Shown here: positions 9,075 through 20,492 of the stretch, piece by piece
Numbering within the stretch: the stretch's first letter is position 1
Layout: every line of letters begins with the position of its first letter
From: Lateolabrax maculatus
Taxonomy: Eukaryota > Chordata > Actinopteri > Acropomatiformes > Lateolabracidae
DNA: 64,000 bases
Direction: 5' to 3'
Assembly (NCBI GenBank): GCA_031216445.1
Contig: CM062218.1
Location: forward strand, 19,629,501-19,693,500
The notes under the pieces: model-generated
Seen by the model: only the letters and a program-made list of their open reading frames with translations
What the model was told of the DNA's origin: nothing
Database searches by the model: none
Position numbers and translations under genes: made by a program

Positions 9075-10262
9075 TTTTAATTAAATTTTGCGGATGTAAC
9101 ACAAGTAATAAAGCGATGAGTTACAGCCAGTTTATCCGTTATTACAGCCAGTCATATGAGCGTGCCGGGCGGCGCAGTCGAACGCTGTCCCGTTGGTCAG
9201 ATGGGCATTCACGATGCTGAAGAAAAAACTCTGGCATCGGCTATTACTAAATTTTACAACTTTTAGGACCTAATGATCTAAACACCACTATGTCCACTAT
9301 GGCCACTATGTCACTCAAAGTAGGTCACACTTCTTGGGTACTTGAGGTGGCCACATGTGACACTGAGCAATGACATCACTCCAGCGAGCATCAAAGGTAT
9401 CAGTCCTATGGATATTGCCGGAAATTCAGTCCAAGTCTCCACAGGGGTTTCATTCTTCCCCCCCTGCTGCGGCATCTCTCCTGCATGTAGATCAAGTTTC
9501 TTTGTCATAGTGGTCCTGGCTGAACTGTAGTTCTTGCTGTTCGAGTTAATAAAAAGTTTCAGAAGGAGTTGCAACGTAAGCTGAAGAAGTCAGTTTTCTT
9601 GACTGACAGCACAGCAGATGGAACATCAATAGGAATTTCCTGAAAGGCAGGAAATGGACAAATGAACGATAAATGAATAATGCAGAGTTTCTCTACAAGT
9701 CAAAGAAGGAATGGCCTAAACTTGATGTGTATAAAAAAAAAATAAACCATCAGAAACACAGAAACCTTGAGGACAATGGACTTCTTTTGCCTTCGTACGC
9801 CACTTACCCATGGTGCGTCAGTGACCATTTGATACTAAGTTTGATTTAGATTTTCTGGACAAATGGCCACTACATCCTCTGTTGATCATACAAAAAGAAA
9901 ATCTCACTTTGTTCTTCACTTGAAAAAGAATTTACCTCAGAATCAGTGCAGCGTTCAGCAAGCTACGTAGCTGAAGACATCACTAATCATATCGTCACAA
10001 TACAACAACATATTGAAACAACTTAGGTCACCATAAATATAAGGTGTGGTGTCTTTACTGATTAACATTAGTGATGTTGTGAGTCCAACGATAGCTAGAT
10101 AGCTAGTTAATCGCTGCACTGAGTCTGAAGGACATTTTGCCGTTTTGAAGTCAAGAACAGCGGCCGGCCCTGTTACAGACACTGTGGAAAATATTGTGAA
10201 ATACTTTGTTGTGAGCTAGCTAGTTAATGTTAGTTTGGTTTTCTTTACCTCTTCAGCAGACA
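9075..10262. other. Noncoding with unit 1-specific block
   Basis: At 9090/9091 unit 1 lacks about 514 bases that units 2 and 3 have (30381-30894), with CG microhomology. Conversely 9558-10030 (about 473 bases) is absent from units 2 and 3. No gene is recognised in either block. Confidence 0.5.
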
Positions 10263-10359
10263 TGGAAATCAACAGTGTTACAGCACGGTTAAATCAGTTT
10301 ATATGAGCGCTATGTGACGCGACTAACTTCTGCTTTTGCAGACGTCAGCTTCAGACTTC

Positions 10360-10512
10360 AGCTGAGTGGGCCTTCACATCCACATCTGAATGCGATCGGA
10401 TGTGAATGCGTCCTCAGTCCGTCTTGGGTGCATTCACACCTGTACTATGAGCTGTCCACTTGTGATCGGATCACCAGGACAGATGTTAATGCAGGTCTGA
10501 ACAGGGCCTTAG
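10360..10512. mobile_element. hAT-type MITE fragment (unit 1 only)
   Basis: Sequence such as cattcacacctgta, cacttgtgatcggatcacca and ggtctgaacagggcctt resembles nonautonomous hAT elements of fish, whose end reads (inverted) AGGGCC..TTCAGACC. Only the right end is recognisable. The fragment lies inside a block (about 10263-10609) missing from units 2 and 3. Confidence 0.35.
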
Positions 10513-10727
10513 TATGGATCCAGGTGGAGCAGGTAGACTCCACTAATCACATCCAGATGCAGCTGCAGATGGGCTGAAATGCTCTTTCACAGCATGCTGA
10601 CAAAGTAGATTAAGAATATTTATAACAGGGTCCACAGATTAGACTTTGTTGCCTCTTCCTCCCCTCTGAACAGTTTGAATAATTGTAACTCTCAATCTCA
10701 CAATGTCCTGCACCACTATGCCATTAC

Positions 10728-11287
10728 TGTGAAGGAATTTTCCTTCTTGTATGTTAAACTTCCCTCCTGTAGGTTAAAGGTAACTTAAGACAGGGCTTCA
10801 CAGGTCAGATCAACTGTCTGTCTCTGTTCGCCTGTCTCATTCTGTGTGCCAGACAAGGCCGAGTTGGCTCTGGCATCTGGTAGACCAAGGTCTGCTAGAT
10901 ATCTTCTGTATTCAGGTTTAGACCCAACAGGCTGGTTGTTGACGCTGGTTAAGAGATACTGTAGAGAGGGTATGCTGTTACTAGGACAGCAATGGTTGAC
11001 GTCTTTCCTTGTTTGGATCTGATATCCAATATAGTCATCACACATGACAGACTGAGTTAGGAATAAGCCTATTTGGATATAGCGGAACTTATCAGTTCTG
11101 GGGAGGGTTAAATACTGAGTTTCAGGACCACCATCTTCAGATTTGGGTAGCAGTACGCTGTGATTCACACGTGGTGTTTCCCTTTTCTCCTCGGTCGAGC
11201 TTCAATAAATATTCCTGTGTAAGACATCCAGGTCTCCTGAAACTTCTTGTTAGAGTGAACCAGCTCGAAGATTTCCATCACAATTAC
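10728..11287 (-). other. Unit 1-only block with unrecognised 127-aa frame
   Basis: This 560-base block is missing from units 2 and 3. The repeated ATTAC at 10723-10727 and 11283-11287 marks a microhomology deletion. On the minus strand 10785-11168 is open for 127 codons (starts MNHSVLLPK). A second open frame lies at 11165-11359. Neither matches a family I know. The frame has no introns or signals that decide whether it is a gene. Confidence 0.35.
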
Positions 11288-12224
11288 CACTAGATGTCCT
11301 CTAGAGAGCGCAATGGCAATGGGACAGACAGTGAAAACACCAGTATTAAGAGGACTCACATGTGAACTTTAATTCATTCTTGTGCACCAGGGTTTGGTGC
11401 ACAAGAATGTAATAAAAGACACTACAGATCAAACATGGCAGCTGTATGAGTCTCATACACATTATAAATTATATATATGAACACAAATGTGATTGCAAAC
11501 TTCTAATTGGCTTTGTTTTCCTCCACACTTGTTTTGATAGAAAGGTGTGATGTAGAAAGATCTGTTCTTGGTTTTACAAAGTTATCCAGGTAACTTATTT
11601 GGAAGCATTTTAGTCAATACAAATATTGTGACATCTGCGGTGGATTCAGTATTTAAGAAGTTTCATGTCCCAACATCACTGAGGGTAAAGGATCTCACAG
11701 GACACTGGATCAGTTTAGAGGTTGTCATTTGTTTTATTGTATTAAACACCAAACCAAATAGTGAAAAGTACAAAGTACATGGAAACATTGTAGGCAAAAT
11801 AATTGGTGCCTATAAACCACAACCACTCATATATGGACAAATCATCAGTATTATCTTTACATCATTATATTACATGAGGTATATTTTTTTAAGTGTTCAA
11901 AATCACATGGTAAAAACTTCTGTCAGTGCCTTTGAGTCAAATGAAAAGGGGGGGTTTAGGGATCGAACCCCTCCGGCGAGGTCTGGAAGCAGGTTTGGTG
12001 CAGAAGTGTTCAGTGGGCTGCCGTGGTGCCGGGACTGATTGGCTGGTTGACGTCCAGTCTCGGGTGCACCGGGAGACACAGGAGTCCTGCCCTGACATCA
12101 GAAACAACCGGTGAATATTTGATATAATCAAATATCAACATACAGTATGTAATGCTATCTTTAGCTTAGCACGACCTTGTGTCCCTATGGCTAATTTTGC
12201 AGTCCTAATAAAGGGCTTACTCAC
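11288..12224. other. Noncoding, unit 1
   Basis: AT-rich DNA with an open + frame (about 11568-12038) of low complexity and no recognised domain. A perfect short inverted repeat, ttcttgtgcacc / ggtgcacaagaa, lies at 11378-11405. Confidence 0.4.
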
Positions 12225-12367
12225 TTTGACTGAAACACCACATGCTCTCCGTCTTGTCCTGTCCTCAGTCGTCCTTCTGACCTGGTCGAGAGTGAGCGTT
12301 TATTCTTCGTCGTCGTGGAAACTCTGGATGTGCTGCAGGAATGTTGAGTCTTCTCTCTCAACACATC
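12225..12367 (-). pseudogene. Candidate internal exon of minus-strand gene, unit 1
   Basis: A pyrimidine-rich acceptor TTTGCTCACTCTGTAG precedes 143 open bases (DVLREKTQHSC at the start, HVVFQSK at the end), followed by a GTGAGT donor at 12224-12219. The peptide is Ser/Thr/Lys-rich and unrecognised. The homologue in units 2 and 3 has the acceptor AG changed to TG. Acceptor, open frame and donor fit together, but expression is unproved. Confidence 0.3.
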
Positions 12368-13739
12368 CTACAGAGTGAGCAAAGAAAGAGTGAAGTACTA
12401 ATGATGAGGCCTGAAGACTCTTTGATGATGTTATGAATGATTTTCATACCTGTGCCTCCTAAAATCAACTTCATCTCAGTAATAAAGAGAAGAAATTTTG
12501 ACTTAATTTAACTTAATAACAAGCGATATTACATGAATAACAGGTATATCATATGTGAGCTAGAATACATTATCTCCTGTGTCTTTATATAAAGACTCCT
12601 GTAAGTCAGAATCTTGTCCTCACCTTGTCTCCCACATGATGTGAATGGCAGGAGCTCAGGTGGTAGAGCGGCTCCTACGTTCACTTCACGGTTATTGTTT
12701 CTGTTTTTATCCCTGGCTCCTTCTTGGACCTGGATCAGTAAGATGGTCCCTCTCCTGAAACCAGGCCTGGGAGGACAGGCTGTCTATCTCCTATATTTCT
12801 GATGATAGAGTTGTCCCGGCACAGGTAGTACTGGAGAAGTTAGGGTCCCATCAGCTGCTGACTCCTAAGAAGGATGAAGTGTGAGTTGGACTCGTCCCCC
12901 ATAGTGTCGTCTCACTCCTCTTATGTCACCGACTGTACACTGACGACTTCAGGGATGAAGCTTTTCATTCATCTATCACAGTCTCAACTGAAGGAGGTTC
13001 TCACTGCTCTCCAGCATGCCAACTCCTTATGTTTTTAGTTCCTTCCTCCTCCTCCCCCTCTCTCTCTTTCTCTCTCTTCCCCCCTTGTCGTCTTCCCTGA
13101 CAGGCTCATATTAGATAAGACCCGCCTTCTTGACATTTGGCAACCAATTAATAGGACAAGTAACTACCATGTGACTGTGACATTATTTTCATGGATAATA
13201 ATACTAATTTTAATACATACTTTGTTTAATTATGGTATAGGAATTATATATACTATATTTTATTCTAGAAAAAATAAAATATGAATTTTATTATATTCAC
13301 TTATATTTAGGATGCCAGGACTATCTTGGGCTTCGCCAGCTCTGCTGGACACAAACAGCAGCCCTCAATGCCACAAAGTGAGAATCCAGCCTCCAGATAC
13401 AGAGAGGCCCTGGTGCAAGACGCTACCGAGGGCCTCGCCAGCCCTGCCAGACGCAAAGGCTACAAAGAAAAATCCAGCCACCAGACGTGACTGTTTCCAG
13501 ATGGACGACGATCCTAATCTGAGTCACTGTCATCAAACCACCTCGGCTTCCTGGCCGAGGCCAGAAGTCGGCTCCTCAGGGCTTTCCTCTTCGCTGAGGC
13601 TGTCCTCTCAACTCCTGTTGGGCCTCTTAGCAGGATGCTGCTCTTCATCGCTATCTTCCCTGCTCCTCTTCCTGGAGGAGTCCAGGCCAGACGACGACGT
13701 GGTCGACTCTTCAGACCTGTCGTGGTCAAAGAGGGAACT
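12368..13739. other. Homologue of unit 0 tail; mostly noncoding, unit 1
   Basis: It corresponds to 1-1325 and carries the degraded exon matching 226-390, with 97 bases missing near 12723. On the minus strand about 13540-13735 has an open frame with basic/acidic runs such as SSRKRSREDSDEEQ and EEESPEEP. This is probably the continuation of the acidic exon beyond its stop. The apparent + frame at 13312-13743 is likely a shadow of this. Confidence 0.4.
13040..13080. repeat. TCC/TC microsatellite, unit 1
   Basis: An interrupted pyrimidine run, shorter and more broken than the unit 0 copy. Confidence 0.75.
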
Positions 13740-14081
13740 CTAGGACTCAGACTCAAAGGGTGGTAGGTCCTGGAAGAGAAGAGGTCTGATGCTGTCATCC
13801 TCATCCTCTTCATTATCCTCTTCATCACCCTCTTCATCATCCCTGTCGTCACGATCTTCATCTTCTTCCTCAGATGACAGGTGTCATAACTAGTATCCAG
13901 CCAGTCAGAAGATTCAGTCCCCTCAGTCCAGTCATCGTGACAGTGTGCAGGAAGGACAGCCTCATCCTCAGGTTCATCATCATCGTCCAGAATAACAAAA
14001 CCTCCACCTCCTCTTCATCGATGATCCTGATCAGCTCAGTGATCACTCCAGCTGCAGGATGTTCTACGATGTAGGAGACAG
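13740..14081 (-). pseudogene. Candidate acidic-protein exon, unit 1
   Basis: On the minus strand a strong acceptor (TTAACTTTTCCTGCAG) ends at 14082. The first frame reads VSYIVEHPAAGVITELIR then IIDEEEVE. Coding character then moves to another frame (GFVILDDDDEPEDEAVL) and again to one with a long Glu/Asp run (SSEEEDEDRDDRDDEEGDEE) ending FESES and TAG at 13742-13740. This looks like one acidic exon with two frameshifts. The acceptor phase fits the donor of the candidate first exon at 21987. The acidic run is four residues (12 bases) longer than in units 2 and 3. The family is not recognised; a nuclear acidic protein is only a guess. Confidence 0.3.
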
Positions 14082-14615
14082 CTGCAGGAAAAGTTAAAGC
14101 ACAAAAAACTGAAGTCATTCTGTCTAAATGTTTTATTTGGGACTCAATAAGCAAGAATCAATTTAAATATAAAAGTGTATTTAGTTATGAAGTTATTAAT
14201 CGCTTAAATATAATAGATAAAAAAATAACACTTACAAGTTTACAAGTAAACACATCAAACGGCTCTTCTATGGATCCTGAATCAGATCCCAACACACACT
14301 CCGGCACATGATCACAGTGGAGAACGCAGGTACCAGACATGGAGCATGCACCGTCACAACGAACATGTTGATTTTCACAAATTCTTACCCTAACCTTACT
14401 TTTTAAAAACATATATATGCGGTTCCATGCAACAATTTGCCTTGCCCAGTCCCCCTATAAACACATAATCCCGAAAGAGACCAACCAGGTTTTTTAAAGA
14501 GAAAAATAAGACGACATCCCACACCTACTACACAAGATATGGTAATAAAAGCTGTACAATTATTTGGACCAAAAAGAGACATAAAATAAATATAAAACAA
14601 ATAACAAATGACTGA
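14082..14615. other. Noncoding, unit 1
   Basis: AT-rich intron-like DNA. About 220 bases found in units 2 and 3 (near 34465-34685) are missing here at about 14235. A minus frame (14185-14412) is Cys-rich (SGTCVLHCDHVPECVLG) but has no recognised domain. Confidence 0.4.
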
Positions 14616-14843
14616 ACACTGATTAGAAAACCGTGTGATAAAGAAACACACTTATCAAACTTCAGACTGTGTTGCAGATATGTGGATGACATTCTTGTTC
14701 TTTTAGAGATAAGCTCCAAGGTTGACTTCACATACAGTATATCCACTGTACGCTTTCTGTTTATTAAAACAACCAAAACAGATTGCAATTTGGTCACTAA
14801 CAATAATAGAAAACCAACAGAGAGGAATATCACTCCATCCTAG
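14616..14843 (+). mobile_element. Penelope-like reverse transcriptase scrap, copy 1
   Basis: A 75-codon frame without ATG contains RYVDDILVLLE, then FTYSISTVRFLFI and NRKPTERN. The order YVDD, FTY.IS...FL, then KPT.RN is the pattern of the C-terminal part of Penelope-type reverse transcriptases. The fragment begins after a TGA and ends at TAG. No ends of the element are found. DIRS or another YVDD element is less likely because of the KPTxRN motif. Confidence 0.6.
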
Positions 14844-15681
14844 ACACAGATAAAAGGAGTTAGAAGATTTCCTGCTCTGAAAGTGACTATGACTATGAAA
14901 GTGATTATTTCCACACAGCAATTAAATTGTCAATCACAGAGCACTGATCACTGTCAGTGTGTACAAATACAGACACACGTGTACAGTGTTCCACCAGATA
15001 CTCTGCACAAAGAGTACTTCACGAATTACCTTAATATCAGATTTACATATAAATACCACAGTATTATCAACAATAGCTACAACTTTTTAAGTGCTGAAGG
15101 AACAAACATATGTGCATTTTTCAGACCACAAACATCCTGTGAAATAGTTAAAAAATGAATAGACTGTTGTATAAAACCATTCAGATTGAATCACGTCCAT
15201 ATCTATCGTCTCAAGCAGTAAACCCTGAAGTATAAGACTCTTTCAATCATATGTATCATGATACTGTATATGATGACTGAAATGAATAGAAGAATACTTT
15301 ATTCAGTCAGGTTTAGTTACATTCACAACAGCTCTGAATACATTTGAGATCCAGTAAACTCAGCTGTCCACACAGTGGGAAACATCCTGCTTTGTTTACG
15401 CCTGCACGTTCTGACGTCATGGCGTTTGCTCCTAACAGTTCCACCGTCTCCATGGTTACAGAACAAATATATATTTTCTGCATTAGGCTCGTTCGAGATG
15501 AATTGCGCCTCGCCTGGAAAGCGGACGAGATCAGGCGGCAGCAGCAGGGGGCAGTGACAAAAAGCTGCAGTCAAGTCGCACAGTTTCCGGCCGCCTTCAA
15601 AGCATATACAGGAAGTGACATAAATACTTGCATCCTGTTCGATCCATCTGTAGGCTGATTTTACTTTGCGGACATTCGGAA
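14844..15681. other. Noncoding, upstream of HARBI1 remnant, unit 1
   Basis: AT-rich sequence, then from about 15400 GC-richer DNA with a TGACGTCA CRE-like palindrome near 15412. An open + frame of 104 codons (15344-15658) is unrecognised. The left end of the Harbinger element probably lies here, but I could not define terminal repeats. Confidence 0.4.
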
Positions 15682-16866
15682 ATGGCAGAAGAAATTGCGT
15701 TTGTGTTCTTGATCGCCGATGAAATTGAAGCAGAAGAGATCCCCCTTATTTTCAATGAGGATGGACTTCAACAGAGAAGGTGATTTGTTGTATGTCAATA
15801 TTTAAAATGAGCCATATCATATGGCCACTGTTACAGTTGATTGAGTCTAGTGCTTTGTATTTTTTCTGATTGCCATCCAGTGAAGGCCACGTATCTCCAT
15901 GTTGTGGGTTAAGACATTCTCCTACATCTTAGGCAACATAAAACACTGAAAAAATAAAGTAATTATTGACTTGTCTAGGAATGTTATCGTCAAAGTTTAA
16001 AACAAGGTTTTATTTTTATTACTTCATATAAAAGGTAACACTGTGGAGATACATGGTTGTCATTGGTCAGCAACAATATTAATTAAATCATAGCCCAATG
16101 ATTTCTTTAGAATTCTGAATAGAATCCGCCTAATTATTCTTCTGCAGTTTGGTTCCAAAAATACCGGGCTTTGTTGAGGAGGTTGTCCCGCTGTATAGTG
16201 TCACTGACTTCAAAAGTCATTTCAGACTGTCAAGAGGACAAGTGGAGGTAGGCTTATCTAAAGAATTTCAAGGCCAAAGTATTATCACTATCACTATATT
16301 TGTATGTTTTGATCATTGTCTCTTCTTTGCTAACTAGGGCCTTATGACCACACTGGGACCTTTCTACACAAACAGACAGCAAACCAAATTACCTGTGTCT
16401 AACAGGACTCTTGCTTGTCTGTGGACTCTGTCTAGTCAGGAGTTATATCGGGTGTGGCTGACAGATTCAACATTTCAAAATCTACAATGTCAACACATCT
16501 CCCATCATTTTTGTTTTCTGGTTAATACACATCTGTCCCATCACATTTCGTGGCCTACAGGGTTAAAGACACTTCAACAAGAAGCTCAGTGCAGCTCGTG
16601 TGGCCACTGAGCATGCTTTTGGCATCCTGAAGTCAAAGTTTAGGAGGCTCAAGTGTCTGCACATGAAAAAAGTGTCTGATATCAGTGCAGCAGTCACTAC
16701 ATGTTGCATTCTCCACAACATTTGTTTAGATTCAGGTGACCAACTTGATGAAGATGAGCAGGGTCTTCTTCATGAACTCAGAGAAGACATTGATGATCCA
16801 AACCCAGCACAGCTTAACAACCAAGATGCATTTGTTTACAGAGACATGATTTGTGCCCACATATAA
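15682..16866 (+). pseudogene. PIF/Harbinger transposase (HARBI1-like) remnant, copy 1
   Basis: Three exons fit in phase. Exon 1 (15682-15779) starts MAEEIAFVFLIADE and has donor GTGATT. Exon 2 (16148-16247) reads VPKIPGFVEEVVPLYS then DFKSHFRLSRG and has donor GTAGGC. Exon 3 starts at 16338 with GLMTTLGPFY then LACLWTLSSQELYR. A one-base frameshift near 16451 precedes GVADRFNISKST in the next frame. After ISWP the centre of the DDE domain is deleted, with both catalytic aspartates. The end survives as FNKKLSAARVATEHAFGILK then CCILHNIC, and includes the family's glutamate. It cannot be an active nuclease. The Myb-like partner lies convergently downstream, the usual two-gene layout of Harbinger elements. 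Confidence 0.8.
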
Positions 16867-17268
16867 GGACAGGATACACCTTCACACTCAGACCCTTTTC
16901 ATTACAGTTCTTTTCTTTGCACATTTTTGTGAGCTGGTGTGCAGTCTGCCACAGGGTGATGTGAGGGATCTAAGGTTAAATGCCAAGTCAAATACCATGT
17001 AATATTTGATAAGACTCTAAGGTATTAAGTTAATTACCATTTGATCAAAGTGCCTCTACATCATCAAGACCTCTGCTGTGCCTCCAAGTGGCAACTCATG
17101 GCAACTGGGTGGTAAGAACCCAGGCGAAATCCGCAGGGGATCTCAGTGGTCCTCAGAGGCAGTCATTTCACGGTTGTGAATGTGAACCAGCCAACCACTG
17201 CTCCTTTTGTGGAGTTTCAGTTTCTTGATGAGTGCATCAAAAAGACACATAAATATCATTTAACATTT

Positions 17269-18659
17269 TTATTTAGTGGTGCTTCTTAGAAACTCAAGCA
17301 TCTGTTGTTGATGCTTTGCAATGTCTTTTAATTGGGTCACTATTTGACCCATGCATGTGATCATTTTTTTTTTCAAATACTCTCTTTTTTCTTTCAATGT
17401 CCTCCATCTTGCCAATTCCGGCCTCACTAGTGACTCCAGAGCCGCTGTCCTCCTCTCAGCATGGGACTGGTAAGTATCATGGAATGATGGTCGGCTGTTG
17501 CCCCTTTTTTTTTTCTTGTTGCTGGTTGTGTGGTTTGAGGGGCAGTTGAGGGGCCAGGCTGCTGATTTTCGTTGCATGGTTGTTTCACAGATGGAGGTGG
17601 ATTGTCTGGAGTTTGACTGGGGAAGAGTGGTGTTGAAATGATTGTGGCCGCTGGTGCACTCCCGACCCCGGAGCCACCAAAGATTTCATCCATTTGCTGT
17701 AAAAGGACACAACAGACTCAGTCAAAATCAGACAGGTACAAAGTGGTATTTTCAAACTCGTTTGCTGTGATAATTTCCCCCCCCTTCACCAAAGTTGCAA
17801 CGATGAGGCACTGATGAGCCCCATAGTTCAATTGTGGGTGGCAGAACAGTGAACAGGACAAATGAAAGATTGATACTGTACAGAAAGTCCCACCAACATT
17901 TAAGATATACACAGAGCGGGCACTTACCGAGTAATATTCCCAGGTAACTTTTCCCTCTCCTGTTGCCCGAGATCTGTCTTTCGCTCTTTTGTATGTAGTT
18001 AACATGTTACCCAATTTTTTCCTTATTCTTTCATTTGTGATTATGTACCCTTTGGCAGTGAAGGCTTTTTTGTAAAAGGCTATTTTGTTGTGGTTGTACA
18101 GGTGTTGGTATGTCCGTGTCAGCTCCAGAAGTAATATTGTTGTCCTGTGTTTGAATTCTGTAAAAACATTGCAGTATTGTTAAAATCACTTACTTTTTAT
18201 TCTAACTCTGTCTGGAATTCGTGGCATGATGGAACCAAGCCGTCGGAAGAAAGTACTGGCTGGGTCCGAACCTGAGTGGAGGTTGTGAAGCCTGGGGAAT
18301 AGGAGAAGGGCTCTGAGGGAATCTTGGATGTTGAAGAGTGGGGAAAACAGGAGTGGACAAGACAGGAGGATGAGTGACAACATTTGCCATTTGTGGGTTT
18401 ATTGCACAGAAAGAAAGCCAAATTGAAATGATTTATCCACATGCATTTAAATATTAACATTTGGCATATAAAAAGATATTTTACCTTGACTGTCTCCTGC
18501 AGCTCTCATTAAATAATTGCCATCCAAATTTATCATGGAATTAAGGTATCAAACTTTTCTTTTTTACTCATCAGCTTTCAGTCTTTCAGCTGTTTCTCTG
18601 CTCACCCTCAATTTGACAATACCTTTGTTGTCTCTTATGGTAACTAGGACTTCATCCAT
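17269..18659 (-). pseudogene. Harbinger Myb/SANT-like accessory gene, broken, copy 1
   Basis: Four exons can be traced on the minus strand. The first starts at ATG 18659 (MDEVLVTIRDNKG). A Pro-rich exon ends at 18194 with donor GTAAGTG. A third (18157-17928) reads FKHRTTILLLELTRTYQHL then RKKLGNMLTTYKRAK and KVTWEYYS, a trihelix Myb/SANT-like domain. The last begins at 17696 with QMDEIFGGSG and ends in a coiled-coil-like tail with LKEKREYLKKKM. Splice phases agree between exons 2, 3 and 4. Breaks are a stop in exon 1 before KKEKFD, a one-base deletion near 18544 unique to this copy, and a poly-A frameshift near 17510. Such proteins bind the transposon ends and help the HARBI1-like transposase. 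Confidence 0.7.
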
Positions 18660-18936
18660 TGTTGCAGGTCTAAATCAGGTTCTGCATATGCTTTATTTAA
18701 CCTGTTGCATTAACGAGAAATGACCAAACACCTGCTTGAAATTGAACAAATCTATTTATTGTGAACCCATTACAATTGACAGATTGTGCCTTTCACAGTG
18801 ATTGGTGTTTGTGTGCGTGTTAGAGCTTTTGCCGATGTCATTCAAGAAAGTATTTATGCTTCACTGCAATTGTCCAATAAATAACCAATATATTTATCAG
18901 AACTGAACTTTGTCTTTCTCTTACTGCTACGTAATA

Positions 18937-20492
18937 CAGTGGGTACGGAAAGTATTCAGACCCCTTTAAATTTTTCACTTTGTTATATTGCAGCCATTTG
19001 CTAAAATCAAAAAAGTTCATTTTATTTCTCATTAATGTATACTCAGCACCCCATCTTGACAGAAAAAACCCTTTGCTCAGTAGTGAGTAGAAGCACCCTT
19101 TTGAGCTAGTACAGCCATGAGTCTTATTGGGAATGATGCAACAAGTTTTTCACACCTGGATTTGGGGATCCTCTGCCATTCTTCCTTGCAGATCCTCTCC
19201 AGTTCTGTCAGGTTGGATGGTGAATGTTGGTGGACAGCCATTTTCAGGCTCTCCAGAGATGCTCAGTTGGGTTTAGGTCAGGGCTCTGGCTGGGCCAGTC
19301 AAGAATGGTCACAGAGTTGTTCCGAAGCCAAACCTTTGTTATTTTAGCTGTGTGCTTAGGGTCATTGTCTTGTTGGAAGGTGAACCTTCGGCCCAGTCTG
19401 AGGTCCTGAGCACTCTGGAAGAGGTTTTCTGCCAGGATATCTCTGTACTTGGCCGCATTCATCTTTCCTTCAATTGCAACCAGTCGTCCTGTCCCTGTAG
19501 CTGAAAAACATCCCCATAGCATGATGCTGCCACCACCATGTTTCACTGTTGGGATTGTATTGGGCAGGTGATGAGCAGTGCCTGGTTTTCTCCACACATA
19601 CCGCTTAGAATTAACGCCAAAAAGTTCAATCTTCGTCTCATCAGACCAGAGAATCTTATTTCACATAGTCTGGGAGTCCTTCGTGTGTTTTTTGGCAAAC
19701 TCTATGCAGGCTTTCATATGTCTTGCACTGAGGAGAGGCTTCCGTCGGGCCACTCTGCCATAAAGCCCCGACTGGTGGAGGGCTGCAGTGATAGTTGACT
19801 TTGTGGAACTTTCTCCCATCTCCCTACTGCATCTCTGGAGCTCAGCCACAGTGATCTTTGGGTTCTTCTTCACCTCTCTCACCAAGGCTCTTCTCCCACG
19901 ATTGCTCAGTTTGGCTGGACGGCCAGCTCTAGGAAGAGTTCTGGTCATCCCAAACGTCTTCCATTTAAGGATTATGGAGGCCACTGTGCTCTTAGGAACC
20001 TTGAGTGCTGCAGAAATTCTTTTGTAACCTTGGCCAGATCTGTGCCTTGCCACAGTTCTGTCTCTGAGCTCCTTGGGCAGTTCCTTCGACCTCATGATTC
20101 TCATTTGCTCTGACATGCACTGTGAGCTGTAAGGTCTTATATAGACAGGTGTGTGCCTTTCCTAATCAAGTCCAATCAGTTTAATTAAACACAGCTGGAC
20201 TCCAATGAAGGAGTAGAACCATCTCAAGGAGGATCAGAAGAAATGGACAGCATGTGAGTTAAATATGAGTGTCACAGCAAAGGGTCTGAATACTTATGAC
20301 CATGTGATATTTCAGTTTTTCTTTTTTAATACATTTGCAAAAATTTCTACATTTCTGTTTTTTTCTGTCAAGATGGGGTGCTGAGTGTACATTAATGAGA
20401 AATTAAATGAACTTTTTTGATTTTAGCAAATGGCTGCAATGAAACAAAGAGTGAAAAATGTAAAGGGGTCTGAATACTTTCCGTACCCACTG
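18937..20492. mobile_element. Tc1-like transposon, copy 1
   Basis: This is a complete-length element of 1,556 bases. The ends read cagtgggtacggaaagtatt inward on both sides. Terminal inverted repeats are about 130 bases with a few mismatches, and a TA target duplication flanks it (18935-18936, 20493-20494). It sits at the same place in units 1, 2 and 3, so it inserted before the duplication. Confidence 0.95.
19077..20116 (-). pseudogene. Tc1 transposase, broken, copy 1
   Basis: The frame starts MSEQMRIMRSKELPKEL. Residues 1-110 are the paired-like helix-turn-helix DNA-binding region with a GRPAK hook. The catalytic triad is visible as D159 (WSDETK), D250 (QQDNDPKH) and E285 (NPTEHLW), spacing DD34E. 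This copy has a stop at codon 152 (AGA to TGA). It also has a one-base deletion after HLWR near 19249, which is shared by all copies. The C-terminal frame beyond the deletion is otherwise open to 19077. It cannot make an active enzyme. Confidence 0.9.

Noticed and set aside
11959..11969. tRNA or tRNA-derived SINE (minus-strand B-box GGTTCGATCCC)
   Set aside because: No A-box or cloverleaf could be found upstream, and the box is mutated in units 2 and 3.
15344..15658. 104-codon + frame before the Harbinger remnant
   Set aside because: No domain, no fitting splice signals, and overlapping frames on both strands are equally open.
18937..20492. Tc1 element as the cause of the tandem duplication
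   Set aside because: The junctions lie about 1.5 kb away, have no TA or Tc1 end sequence, and show only CT microhomology.
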